Positions 18,226-27,171 of a stretch of 64,000 nt of DNA are shown here, piece by piece. The DNA comes from DASTFP01 sp963744345. Its GTDB lineage: Bacteria; Verrucomicrobiota; Verrucomicrobiia; Chthoniobacterales; Terrimicrobiaceae. The notes beneath the pieces are model-generated. The model had not been told where the DNA came from and made no database searches. It saw only the letters and a program-made list of their open reading frames with translations. How positions within the stretch are numbered: position 1 is the first letter of the stretch; every line of letters begins with the position of its first letter. Location of the stretch: the NCBI GenBank assembly GCA_963744345.1, contig CAVUTD010000015.1, positions 1-64,000 of the forward strand. Reading direction: 5' to 3'. Made by a program: the position numbers and the translations under genes.

Positions 18226-18904
18226 GGCTCCCAGTCCCGACCATTCCGTGTATTGCTGGCACAGAAAATCGTCGGTGGCAGTGATTTCTTGATCCGGGTT
18301 TGACTTCCTGCCGCCGCATGTAGTCGTTGAATGCGAAGCGGAAAAGAAACGAACGGGTTCCCAGCCACACGAGCTTGCGTTTCACCTCCCAGCCCCGCCG
18401 GTTGGGCTTGGCCAGGAAGTCCGCCACCGCGGACCGCTGCGGCTGTGCGGCGAAAGCCTGGGAGAAATACTTGCTTGCGAAACGGGCGATGGCCTGAAAC
18501 CCGCGATGCTCCGAGGAAACGATGTGATCCGGTCGAAAATGTCGCCACACACTGTAGAGAAAAAACTGAAAACGGCGGGCGTCGAATGTCTCGAACGCCT
18601 GATCGCCGGGCTTGCACAAAAGCGGCAGCGAAACGCCGAAAAAATCTTGATGATACGCCTCCAGGCTTCTCCAAAGTCCGGCGTCCGCGTGCAGGTCCTC
18701 GGCCAGCTCCGTCAATGCGATGGCCAGCTCGCCGAGTTCATCTTCATCGAGAAGAAACGCGTCCGATTCGATGCCTTCTAGACAATCGTCGAGTCCGTCT
18801 CGAAACCGGAGAGCCGTCAAAAATAGCGCCTTTGTTTCGCGTTTGGCAGCGCCGGGAGGACGGACTGACTCGACTTGATCGCGAAAAGTCAGAGTTTCAA
18901 TCAT
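18158..18904 (-). CDS. uncharacterised protein, N-terminal part of a split gene
   Basis: From ATG 18904, preceded by GGGAGTGG, the frame gives a helical protein (MIETLTFRDQVESVRPP). Its real similarity ends near 18295 after NDYMRRQEVKP. There a single extra G in a CCCGG context shifts translation out of frame; removing it continues into the frame of 17314-18225. The remaining residues to 18158 are therefore junk. No motif identifies a function. Confidence 0.55.
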   Translation of the reverse strand: MIETLTFRDQVESVRPPGAAKRETKALFLTALRFRDGLDDCLEGIESDAFLLDEDELGELAIALTELAEDLHADAGLWRSLEAYHQDFFGVSLPLLCKPGDQAFETFDARRFQFFLYSVWRHFRPDHIVSSEHRGFQAIARFASKYFSQAFAAQPQRSAVADFLAKPNRRGWEVKRKLVWLGTRSFLFRFAFNDYMRRQEVKPGSRNHCHRRFSVPAIHGMVGTGSRGYPRCGVGFAGCGPRRAARLV

Positions 18905-19201
18905 TTCCACTCCCTGGCATAACACGGTTGTTTCATCAGATCGCCATATCGCATGAGAATCCGAATAAGGCGAAGCCTTCGGCATGACAATCCATCAGTT
19001 TCCGCCTACCCATTTCATAGAGAATGAAATCGGAGGACAATGGAGATCGCCTGGCCGCCATGTTTGGGCGGTGCTTAAAGGGATATGAGGCCGCCGGATA
19101 TTCGGTGGAAGATGAGTTGCCGCTATCTTCTTACTCAGAGAAGCAAGCCTGAGGACAGCTTGAGCGAAAGAAAATCGGTGTCGACAATAACGTCGAAGGC
19201 T
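18905..19201. other. no gene seen
   Basis: This is the upstream region of the uncharacterised unit and the downstream region of the integrase fragment. No recognisable coding sequence or RNA is present. Confidence 0.4.
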
Positions 19202-19740
19202 TCATGCGGCGAATTCTACGACCTTCTCGGCGTCAACGTCGGTTGCTGGATACAGCTTCCAAAACTTCTGCGCTGCCTCGGGCGTTACAAGTGCTCTGTA
19301 GTGTTGGAAAATCACGGCCGGAGAATTGCCCATTTCTGCTGCGGTCAAAGCCTCGTTTTTGTGGAACGCGAGGTGATAGGAGCCGAAGGAGTGGCGGAGC
19401 ACGTTTCGAGGCCAAGGGGTGAGTTTCGCGAGAACTTGCAGCCGCTCATGTCGTTCGCGGTAGGCTGCCGGCACGACCGGTCCAGTGACCTGCGCCACCG
19501 GCATCAACCAAGCGGCAAGATTATCGGAAATGGAAACAATGCGCCGCTGGCGGGTTTTCGCCTTCCGGGCTGCGACCTCAATGAAGCGCTGGCTGCCGAT
19601 CAAATGAATGTTCTCCCATTCCAGCACCGCCAACTCTCCGGTGCGGAGTCCGGCGAAAAGGCCGACGGCAATGGATGCCAGCAACGGACGACATTCCTCA
19701 TCCACCGTACATGCTGCGAGGAGCTTGCGCGAGGATGGTT
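19202..19740 (-). pseudogene. tyrosine recombinase (integrase), C-terminal fragment
   Basis: The frame keeps the catalytic half of a tyrosine recombinase: AVGLFAGLRTGELAVLEWEN (first Arg), NVLRHSFGSYHLAF (second Arg region, with Asn where His is usual), and AVIFQHYRALV (nucleophile Tyr). The N-terminal DNA-binding half is absent upstream of 19740. It would not be expected to work, and probably marks one end of the island that carries hipBA and the restriction locus. Confidence 0.75.
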
Positions 19741-20137
19741 TTTAACGTGTGTGGTAAACAAATAACCACATTATTATTTATCTTGTCGAATACAATACTA
19801 GGCACCATTCGGGCACTGACTGGAGATTGATACTCTACATTGTCTTGTAACGTGTCACATCAGACGCCGCCCAGTGGCGTCATGCAATTCATGAGGCAAC
19901 CGCCGCTTTCTTTGCTCTCGTAGCTCCTGCGTTAATGTCGATATTCGAAAGAACCCTGTCGCAGCAGTATCGCTTGGCTCTTTTCAGCCAAACGACCGGG
20001 TTTCTCGGTGCGTCGAGCCGAAGCCTCGCTCCAGAAGTGCTTTCAGTTGTTGGTCGCTCAACGACCACCGCGGTTCGTCAAGAGGTTTAGCGACGAGCGC
20101 GTGAAGGATCCTGATGGCTCCATCCATCCGCTCTTGA
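19741..20137. other. no gene seen
   Basis: About 400 bases between the integrase fragment and the IS3 element. No frame with recognisable similarity was found. Confidence 0.4.
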
Positions 20138-21062
20138 CGTCCTCCCCAAAAAGTGGACCGGAGGAATTTGAGTTTTCTGGTAGAGGGAGTTCTCCGAAAA
20201 AGGAGGAGAACCGAGATGAAAAAGAGACATCATGAAGAGCAGATTATCTATGCCCTGAAGCGTCTGGAAATAGGCAGCAACGGGCTGGAGGTGCGCCGGG
20301 AAATGGGAATCAGTGAACAGACGCTGTATAACTGGAAGCGGAAGTATGGCGGGATGGGCTTGGGAGAGTTGCGACGCTTAAAGCAGCTGGAAGAGGAAAA
20401 CCGGAAGTTGAAGCAATTGGTGGCCGATCTGAGCCTGGACAAGCACATTTTGCAGGAGGTGCGAAAAAAGCTCTGAAGCCCGCAGGAAAGCGGGAGTTGA
20501 TCGAGCAGATCACGCAGTGGTTTGAGATCGGCTCCCGTCAGGCGTGCGGGCTGGTGCTCCTGCATCGGGCGACGCTCTACTATCGAAGTCACGCCAAGGA
20601 TCGCAGCGCCTTGAAGATGAGGCTGCGGGACCTGGCCATGAGACGAGTGCGCTTTGGGTATCTGCGGTTAACGGTAATGCTCAAGCGGGAAGGCTGGGCG
20701 GTGGGAAAGAAGCTCGTCTATGGCTTGTATCGGGAGCTTGGGCTGCAGATGAGGACCAAGAAGCGAAGGAAGCTGGCCAGCGAACAACGCGGGCCGGTGC
20801 AGAGTGCGGTGAGAGCGAACCAGCGATGGTCAATGGACTTTATCACCGACCGGCTGGAGAACGGGCGATACTTCCGGACGTTGCCGGTGGTGGATCAATA
20901 CACTCGGGAATGCCCGGTCTTGGAAGCGGCCCACTCGTTGACAGCGGCTAAGGTCGCCCATGCGCTGGATACCGCGGCCGCCAAGCGCGGCTATCCCAAA
21001 TCGATTACCGTGGACAACGGCAGCGAGTTCTGCAGCCGAGTCATGGATGCGTGGGCCTACCG
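20138..21062 (+). mobile_element. IS3-family insertion sequence, 3'-truncated
   Basis: The left end is marked by cctccccaaaaagtggaccg, the typical terminal-repeat pattern of this IS3 subgroup. The orfA and orfB reading frames follow. The element breaks off at ~21062 inside orfB, where the first copy of a ~69-bp repeat begins. The right terminal repeat and the last third of orfB are missing, so it cannot move by itself. Confidence 0.75.
20216..20476 (+). CDS. IS3-family transposase OrfA
   Basis: This 86-residue protein begins MKKRHHEEQIIYALKR, with a helix-turn-helix (VRREMGISEQTLYNWKRKYG) and a leucine-zipper-like coiled coil (LRRLKQLEEENRKLKQLV). It binds the element ends and is normally fused to OrfB by a -1 ribosomal frameshift near its end. 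The gene is complete, preceded by a GGAGGAGAA ribosome site. Confidence 0.85.
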   Translation: MKKRHHEEQIIYALKRLEIGSNGLEVRREMGISEQTLYNWKRKYGGMGLGELRRLKQLEEENRKLKQLVADLSLDKHILQEVRKKL

Positions 21063-21072
21063 TGATTCCTGA
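20497..21072 (+). pseudogene. IS3-family transposase OrfB, truncated
   Basis: The frame holds the HTH_21-like region and the first two catalytic aspartates of the DDE domain (WSMDFITD and ITVDNGSEF). It ends after VMDAWAY, where foreign sequence supplies RDS and a stop. The third catalytic residue (Glu) is lost, so the transposase is inactive. Confidence 0.85.
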
Positions 21073-21131
21073 ACCTCTTGGACGACCGGTGTTCACGTTA
21101 ATCTGCTGGGCAAACTGAGCCTCGGAACGCG
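21063..21131. repeat. ~69-bp intergenic repeat, copy A
   Basis: Begins tgattcctgaacctcttgg and ends gagcctcggaacgcgc. It is about 80% identical to copy B at 22617-22686, in the same orientation. Copy A starts exactly where the IS3 element is cut. Confidence 0.6.
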
Positions 21132-21184
21132 CAAACCGAGACGGATGCAGCGTTCTAATGCCCAGGCTGTGCCTTGCCACCCTG

Positions 21185-21480
21185 CTATCCTGCCTCGATA
21201 CGCTCCAGTCGCAGAAGCAGCCGCTGCGCTGTAGCCCTCTTTATCGCTCCGGAAAACTCCGGGTCCTTGCGCCACTCAGTCATCGTATCAGGATTGATCT
21301 CGGCAAGAAGGGCTGCTTCCTCGTCTGTTAACCCGATGGCGACAGCTTCTGCGAGGCATCGACTTCCCGCAGCCAAACGCCCGGCATCCGCGAGCGCTTT
21401 TTCTACCAGTCCGCGCAGATGCAGCGAGTGATTGCGGGAAGCCAGTTGCGGGCACAACGCCGCCGTGTTCGCACTGAAGC
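21185..21480 (-). pseudogene. phage-type helix-turn-helix protein fragment
   Basis: The last ~60 residues of this frame (AEAVAIGLTDEEAALLAEIN, then DTMTEWRKDPEF and IKRATAQRLL) resemble the DNA-binding part of terminase small subunits or similar phage regulators. The upstream part reads as low-quality sequence. It is probably a fragment of a prophage-like gene. Confidence 0.4.
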
Positions 21481-21688
21481 GCGATCTGCGAGGAAATCGC
21501 CGATGCCAACACACCGAGGTCGGTTGGCCCGCCGAGCCACGGACGATCGCCACCGCGGTTTGGTCGCAGGAAGATCCGGTCGCCGTGCGTTCTTAGCGGA
21601 AGCCCAGTAAAAAGCGTCCGGCTGCGATGTTTTCCCGGTTGCAGGATGCGGCGGGTGCCCCATGATCGGCGCACTTCGACCCCTCGGC

Positions 21689-22237
21689 ATGGATTTCCTG
21701 AATGAATTATGTTGGCGACCGGAAATTGGCGATCCGAGTTTCATGGGCTGGTTCACTGTCGTCGCCTACGGAATCGTCGCCCTGCTGGCCGCGCGGGTGT
21801 GGCTCAAGGGGAAGGACCGGATCTGGCTGGCGGTCACGCTCGGGATGGCCGCGTTGTGCGTGAACAAGCAACTCGATTTGCAATCGCTGTTCACCGACAT
21901 TGGGCGGGTCGCGTCGCACCACCTCGGGTGGTATGAGCAGCGCCGGAATTTCCAGAAATGGTTCGTGCTGGGGGTGTTCGCCGCGTCCGCTATTTTCGGC
22001 GGCTGGTTCATCTGGCGCTACAGGGGCTTCTGGGGACTGCACAAGTTGCTCACGTCCGGAGTGCTTTTCCTCGTCACCTTCATTGTCATCCGGGCGGTTT
22101 CGTTCCACCACTTTGACAGTTTCCTCAAGGTCAAGCTGGCCGGCGTGAAAATGAACTGGGCGTTGGAACTCTGCGGAATCTTCCTCATCGGCCTTGCTGC
22201 TGCTAGAGAACGGCCCGGAAAGTTGAAAGCCCGTTAA
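21689..22237 (+). CDS. integral membrane protein, function unknown
   Basis: A protein of about 182 residues with four to five hydrophobic segments (GWFTVVAYGIVALLAARVWL, WLAVTLGMAALCV, WFVLGVFAASAIFGGWFIW, LLTSGVLFLVTFIVI, ALELCGIFLIGLAAA). The conserved NKQLDLQSLFTDIGR loop follows the second segment. I recognise it as a conserved hypothetical membrane family, with no known activity. I chose ATG 21689 (MDFLNELCW); the frame is open to 21662. It lies between the two copies of the 69-bp repeat. Confidence 0.65.
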   Translation: MDFLNELCWRPEIGDPSFMGWFTVVAYGIVALLAARVWLKGKDRIWLAVTLGMAALCVNKQLDLQSLFTDIGRVASHHLGWYEQRRNFQKWFVLGVFAASAIFGGWFIWRYRGFWGLHKLLTSGVLFLVTFIVIRAVSFHHFDSFLKVKLAGVKMNWALELCGIFLIGLAAARERPGKLKAR

Positions 22238-22616
22238 CGACCCCGAGGCGCTGCAAGCGCTAAGCGATGCATATGACAGGGAAAGGGCAGAGGAGGGCTA
22301 GCGAGCATCTCGTCTGCGACCAGGGCAAAGCCCTTGGTGAGCGCCCCGGGGGAGAGAAAAGAATGAGGGGAGCAGAAGGGTCAGGGAGACTTGCAAAGAC
22401 CCCCCACTGGTTAAGGGTGAAGAAAGTCGAGGCGCAAGCGGATTGTGCTCGTGCTGCAAGGCGGACATCTCGATATGATTAAAGCCCCTAAAAGCTCGGA
22501 AACAAGTGTCCGCTGTCGCTCCTCCCAGTTCCGAGTTTCCATCCGGCCGATTGAATTTACCAATCCCAGTTTCTTTTAGTAACCCGAACGGGGTGCCGGA
22601 CGCCGGGAATCCAGGA
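22238..22616. other. no gene seen
   Basis: Purine-rich sequence between the membrane protein gene and repeat copy B. No convincing coding or RNA feature was found. Confidence 0.4.
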
Positions 22617-22686
22617 TGATTCCTGAACCTCTTGGCCGATCCGTGTTCAGTAAATTTGCAGAGCGAACTGAGCCTCGGGGCGCGTC
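22617..22686. repeat. ~69-bp intergenic repeat, copy B
   Basis: Same orientation as copy A at 21063-21131, beginning with the identical 19-mer tgattcctgaacctcttgg and ending gagcctcggggcgcg. The middle differs at about one base in four and by one gap. It abuts the stop codon of the broken gene at 22687. Confidence 0.6.
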
Positions 22687-23340
22687 TTATTGAGAAGAAA
22701 AGTCGATCGTTTTCGCGAGAGCTCTAGCAGGCGTTGCGGCCGCTACGAGGTTGCCCTTCGCCGGTTCGATTACTTCGCCTCGCTCGATAAGGAACCATCC
22801 GAACGCGTTCCGCGGCTCGGCCCAGAGGCCAGCGTCAGCTACAAGCTTGCGGTATTTGTCCTCCGCTTCCTTGAAGCGCAATTGCTTCTCAAGCAGCGAG
22901 GCGACGAGAAGTTCCTCCTGGAGCAGGTTGCGCAACTCTTTCTCCTCGCGATCCCGCCGGTTTTCTGCGCCTCGATTAGTTCCTCTCGCTCTTTGCCTCA
23001 AGGAAGGCGAGAGCTTCGCCAACGCCATTTTCCTGCAAGAGCTTGCCGGCCCTCAGGCTCTCACTTGCCTCGCCCTCCTTAGAGGTTTGCTCGCTCCTGT
23101 CCAGAAACCGATCGAGATCAGAAATCTGCTGCTCGCGGGCTTTTTCGATCTCATTGATCTTGGCCAATCCTCGGTCTTATTGAGTAAAGTAATGCGCTTT
23201 TGCGTCTGCGCCCTAATCTCAGTGGCAACCTGCTCGCGCATCCTCGATCTGTCGTAGCGGAACTGCTCAGCCACCTTTTCTGCCGTTGCCTGAGGTCCGC
23301 GGGCCACCCACTTGAATTCCTTTGTTCAGGTTTCGTCGGC
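22687..23340 (-). pseudogene. coiled-coil/TPR-type protein, multiply frameshifted
   Basis: Three overlapping frames join into one helical protein: AEKVAEQFRYDRSRMREQ, then KINEIEKAREQQISDLDRFL, then RNLLQEELLVASLLEKQLRF and KYRKLVADAGLWAEPRNAFG. The pattern is that of a tetratricopeptide or coiled-coil effector protein of the kind found next to TIR or caspase-like domains. At least two frameshifts and a missing N-terminus make it a pseudogene. The N-terminal domain that would tell its function is not present. Confidence 0.5.
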
Positions 23341-23427
23341 CATACCTGCCGCACAATTCACACAGTGCTGCTCACGTGAGCCAACTTGCCGAATTGCTTT
23401 CCTCAGCCACGGCGCTAATCGTCGGCC

Positions 23428-23829
23428 ATGGCTCAGCTTGCGCTCCACCATGTTAATCTCATCGTTACTGATCTGCCGCGGTCGCTCGCCTTCTATCAGA
23501 ACCTATTCGGCCTCACCAACATTGAGCGGCCGCCCTTCAAGGGTGCCGGTGCCTGGCTCGCCTGCGGCGACATGCAGGTGCATTTGACCCTCTATCCGAC
23601 CGGGTCTTTCCGGACCGGCAACGTCGACGGCGCTGACTCCCATTTTGCCTTCCGCACCGATGATTTCGACGGTGCGCTCGCCACGCTGACTGTCAACGGT
23701 TTTCGCGAAGACGCGGCGGAGGACGACCCGATGCGTGTCATGGTCCGCCGCGGCGGACCCGCCGGTTTTCCCCAGCTCTTTATCCTCGATCCCGACCGCA
23801 ACATCATCGAGATCAACGGCGCGCCATAG
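23428..23829 (+). CDS. VOC-family (glyoxalase/dioxygenase fold) protein
   Basis: This 133-residue protein has the vicinal-oxygen-chelate fold: HHVNLIVTDLPRSLAFYQNL at the start, with the first metal His, and a second half ending LFILDPDRNIIEINGAP, where the final Glu is the usual metal ligand. Members isomerise or cleave small molecules or confer resistance to electrophiles. The substrate is not evident. It is a single-gene unit with clean ends. Confidence 0.8.
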   Translation: MAQLALHHVNLIVTDLPRSLAFYQNLFGLTNIERPPFKGAGAWLACGDMQVHLTLYPTGSFRTGNVDGADSHFAFRTDDFDGALATLTVNGFREDAAEDDPMRVMVRRGGPAGFPQLFILDPDRNIIEINGAP

Positions 23830-24059
23830 CCAGTCCCCTTACTCCATTCGAACGCGTGCCGCGACGCGCTAATGACAGGCTCGCAGCAATTATCTCCCCT
23901 TCATTCAACTCGCATCAATCAGGTTAGGCCGGCGCAGGTGTTGCGCGAAAATTTGAACCTCACCGACGGGTGATCTGAAAGTCGGCGTCTTCTCCCAACG
24001 TTCAACCGAAACAGAAATTCGATACACTTCAGCCGCCCCAGGAGCCTGTTCGTAGAATA

Positions 24060-24341
24060 TCAGAGGGAAGTTTGCCCGTGCTCTTCGTCACGAAAAGCTA
24101 GCAGTAATAGCTCAAGTTTATTAAGAGCCTCATGCTCGTCGGGTCCGATGGCTTCAAGGATGACCCGGGCGCCGTAATTCAAATTGGCAGCAAGCACTGC
24201 CAACAGACTGTCGGCCGCGAACTTCTCCTCGCCTTTCCAAATCGTGATTGTGCTCTTGAACCTACTCACCCAGCGGACAAATCGCGCCGCGGGGCGCGCG
24301 TGCAATCCGAGCTTGTTGACAATCTCGACTTCTCTCCTCAT
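24060..24341 (-). CDS. HPr-family phosphocarrier
   Basis: This 93-residue protein has NKLGLHARPA with phospho-acceptor H14. ADSLLAVL follows, where S45 lies at the site of regulatory HPr Ser46. Strands and helices are in HPr order. No PTS permease, enzyme I or HPr kinase gene is nearby. In organisms lacking sugar-transporting PTS such proteins act in regulation, so a regulatory role is more likely than sugar uptake. Confidence 0.85.
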   Translation of the reverse strand: MRREVEIVNKLGLHARPAARFVRWVSRFKSTITIWKGEEKFAADSLLAVLAANLNYGARVILEAIGPDEHEALNKLELLLLAFRDEEHGQTSL

Positions 24342-24399
24342 ACGAAAGGCAACGTAGGTCGACCTTCCAAATCACGAAATCGAAAAGCCCGTTCTTAAG

Positions 24400-24700
24400 C
24401 ACTCCGCGCGTCGCAGCGCTGGGAAGGGCGGCGACTCTCTTCTTCACTGCATCGCGAATCTTGTCCGCGTTGCTTTCCGGTCCGCCGATGACCGTCGCGC
24501 CGGCGCCGCGGAAGACGAGCTTGTTCGTGCGTGTGTCCAGGAGGTCGAGAATCATCGTGCCCTCGGTGTTAGTTGCTCACGTCGGCGTAAGTGGGCCGCG
24601 CGCCGGATCACACGCCGTAGGTGCCATAGCGGTAAGGCCAGGCTCGAGCGTAACCAGCGCCGTAGCCCCAATCGGTGACGGCAATGAGGGCGGAGAGTTT
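24400..24700 (-). pseudogene. DUF4136-type lipoprotein fragment
   Basis: GTMILDLLDTRTNKLVFRGA and the following GPESNADKIRDAVKKRVAALP are the typical C-terminus of DUF4136 proteins. Upstream, in another frame, a Gly/Tyr-rich stretch (WGYGAGYARAWPYRYG) is also typical of the family. Frameshifts and stops separate the two parts, and the lipoprotein signal is missing. The frame runs on into the HPr gene region as junk. Confidence 0.5.
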
Positions 24701-24846
24701 GGCGGCAGTGGATTGCATGGGGACGTGTTTTCGTTAAAGTTGAGTCGGACGCCGCAGATCACTGGCGTGGGCGCGCGGCTTTCTATCGGACCCTGGTCCT
24801 ATGCTGAACGCCAACGGGCGGATCGGAGGGCGAGAGAAAAGGGGCT

Positions 24847-26433
24847 TCAGAAAAACGCCGGGACGATGTCCACGAAGAGGATCTTCACGATGGTCATGGC
24901 TGGAAAGATCATAGCGTAGCCGATGTCCGGCCGGTCGGTGGGAGTGAGCTTGTTCGAGTAGGCGAGGATCGCCGGATTGCCACAGGCGCCCGCAACGATG
25001 CCCGCCACCTCGTCGAATGGCATGCGGAAAAAGAGGAGGCCCAAGGTCAGGATCGGCAGCACGAGCGCGACCAGCACAATTGCAGCCAAGCCCAGCATCA
25101 CCAACCCGGTCTCGGTGACGGTCGCAGCGAATTTAGGCCCCGAGGCCATTCCGACTTGCGCTAGAAACAGCGTGAGACCCAGGTTGCGGATCACGAGATT
25201 GGCGGAAAACGGGATGGTCCAGTTCATGCCGCCCGTGCGGCGCAGTTTGCCGAGGATGAGCGCCATGATCAGCACGCCGGCCAGTCCCACCGAGAGCTTG
25301 CCGACGCCGGGGAGTGGAAGCTGGATCGCGCCGATCAGGAAGCCGAGCGCCATGCCGATGCCGATGGAGATGTAGCTGAACTCGGCGGTGCCCTTGATTG
25401 AGTCGCCGAAGTATTTGCGCAGCGCCGTGAAATCGCCGCGATGGGCGAGCACGCCGACGCGGTCGCCGAACTCCAACACGAGATCAGGGCGCGGCAGGAT
25501 CTCGGTATCGCCGCGGCGGACCTGGACGAGGACGGACGCCTTCTCCCCCGGCAGGTCGAGATCGCCCAGTGTTCTGCCCACCACCGTCGGGCGGGAAGCA
25601 AATACGCGCAGATAGTCGAGGTCCCGCCGGTCCGTGACGAGTTGGCCGTGGGCGGCTTCGCCCAGGATCGTGCCCGCCTGCGCGAGCGCTTCCTTGGAGC
25701 TAGCGGTCGCGAGCAGCACGTCGTTTTCGGCGATGACGAAGTTGGGCGAAGCCGGCTCGTTGCGGCCCTCCCGGCGCAGCGCGACGATCTGCACCCCGCC
25801 GGGCAATGCGGTCATCAGCTCGCCGAGCGACTTGCCGCACAGTTCCGGATTGCGCACGGCGATTTCGAGAAGCTCCAGGCCGGTGCCCGTGGGCACTTGG
25901 ATCTTCGGCTTTAGCAAGGTGAAGGCGACATAGAGGAACAGGATCGGCCCGCCCACGCCGATCGGATAGGCCACCGAGTAGCCGACGGCGGGATCGTCGT
26001 TGCCGAGCGTCGCGACCGCCGCCTGCAGCGCCGCCGTGCTGACTCCCGAACCAGCGAATAATCCCAACGCGTGCCCGAGTTTGAGGTCCATCATCTTCAT
26101 GAGGGCGAGGCTCACCGCACCTGCTGCCAGCACGCCGGTCAGCGCGATCATGTTCGCCCAAAGCCCGCGGCGGCTCGTTAGCCCGATGAAGAACTGCGTT
26201 CCGTATTGCACGCCCACGCCGTAGAGGAAGAGCGCGAGCCCCAGCGTTCCGACCATCGCCGACGGCACCGACTTCGGCGCGAACCAGCCCGCGGCGAGTG
26301 CGACGAAGAGCACCGCTCCCACGCCCAGAGAGAATCCCTTGACGTTGATTTCGCCCACCAGATAGCCGATGGCGATCGTCAAGAACAGCGCCATTAACGG
26401 CTGTTGTTCGAGCAGTGTCTTGATTAGTTCCAT
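24847..26433 (-). CDS. AspT/YidE-family putative transporter with two TrkA-C domains
   Basis: This 528-residue membrane protein has about five or six N-terminal transmembrane segments with LGLALFLYGVGVQYG and GLFAGSGVSTAALQAA. Two consecutive RCK/TrkA-C domains follow (around residues 180-340, e.g. FASRPTVVGRTLGDLDLPG). A second membrane half repeats the motif (LGLTLFLAQVGMASG, GACGNPAILAYSN). This duplicated design belongs to the aspartate:alanine exchanger superfamily. The substrate is unknown, and the cytoplasmic domains suggest ligand gating. It is transcribed alone. Confidence 0.85.
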   Translation of the reverse strand: MELIKTLLEQQPLMALFLTIAIGYLVGEINVKGFSLGVGAVLFVALAAGWFAPKSVPSAMVGTLGLALFLYGVGVQYGTQFFIGLTSRRGLWANMIALTGVLAAGAVSLALMKMMDLKLGHALGLFAGSGVSTAALQAAVATLGNDDPAVGYSVAYPIGVGGPILFLYVAFTLLKPKIQVPTGTGLELLEIAVRNPELCGKSLGELMTALPGGVQIVALRREGRNEPASPNFVIAENDVLLATASSKEALAQAGTILGEAAHGQLVTDRRDLDYLRVFASRPTVVGRTLGDLDLPGEKASVLVQVRRGDTEILPRPDLVLEFGDRVGVLAHRGDFTALRKYFGDSIKGTAEFSYISIGIGMALGFLIGAIQLPLPGVGKLSVGLAGVLIMALILGKLRRTGGMNWTIPFSANLVIRNLGLTLFLAQVGMASGPKFAATVTETGLVMLGLAAIVLVALVLPILTLGLLFFRMPFDEVAGIVAGACGNPAILAYSNKLTPTDRPDIGYAMIFPAMTIVKILFVDIVPAFF

Positions 26434-26675
26434 GACTCTTCCTGTGGCTAATTTGATTCCTTAGCCCGCGTTGCGGCCCGTGTCGCGGAACTGGCCAACG
26501 ACCAGTGGTCCTTTTGCGGGGTGAATCGATCCTGAATCTGGCCAATCTTCCCTTGCGCGGTGACGAGCGTAAAGTCTGATTCTCAGGGCCAACAATTATG
26601 GAAACCTTTACTTTCGATGACGCAAGCAAAATGACTTCCGAAGCGCTCTTCGAGCAAGACTGGAATTTTCGCATC

Positions 26676-26930
26676 ATGCCACATGGTGGTCGACGAGAAG
26701 GCGCGGGGCGACCGCGCGGTCCCGACAACGGCCCAACGGTCGAGACTCACAGCGTCTCGCTGCCGCCCAAGACTTGGCAATTGATCGACGAAATGCGCGG
26801 AAGTTCGTCCCGCGGGGTATTCATCTCGGTGTGCGTCTACCGGCAAATTTCGGCTCGCTTAATTGCAACCGACGTCTGGCAGGCGAGCCAAGCGAGCCAT
26901 CAGCAAAGCTTGCCCCCGAATACGCTTTGA
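26676..26930 (+). CDS. small basic DNA-binding-type protein
   Basis: An 84-residue protein starting MPHGGRREGAGRPRGPDNGP, the N-terminal pattern of many small ribbon-helix-helix or phage-type proteins. The core HSVSLPPKTWQLIDEMRG follows. After about residue 50 the sequence loses character, so the end may be altered. It has no evident partner gene. The frame is open to 26598, but the MPHGG start fits the family. Confidence 0.4.
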   Translation: MPHGGRREGAGRPRGPDNGPTVETHSVSLPPKTWQLIDEMRGSSSRGVFISVCVYRQISARLIATDVWQASQASHQQSLPPNTL

Positions 26931-27171
26931 CGATCGCAAAATACGTCGCTTACGGGGGATCAGCTGGCGCGGCGTAGCGCTCTCTCAAGGATCTCGGCAA
27001 CGCGCGGCTTGTTCGTCACCGGCGTGCACGGCGTGCGGCGGTAAACTTGCAGAAAAACTAGACTTGAACCATACGGCCGGGAGTTGCTATGCATCGCCGA
27101 TAAGCGAAAAACAACCGCTCACACATGCCGCCATGACCACGGACGGAGTCGCACGCGCCACAGGGGCTGAC

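Noticed and set aside
18123..18674. 183-residue minus frame overlapping both halves of the split gene
   Set aside because: It crosses the frameshift in the third frame and has low-quality composition. The other two frames join cleanly when one base is removed.
25700..26728. 342-residue frame within the AspT-family transporter gene
   Set aside because: Very Arg-rich sequence without hydrophobic pattern. The transporter frame explains these bases fully.
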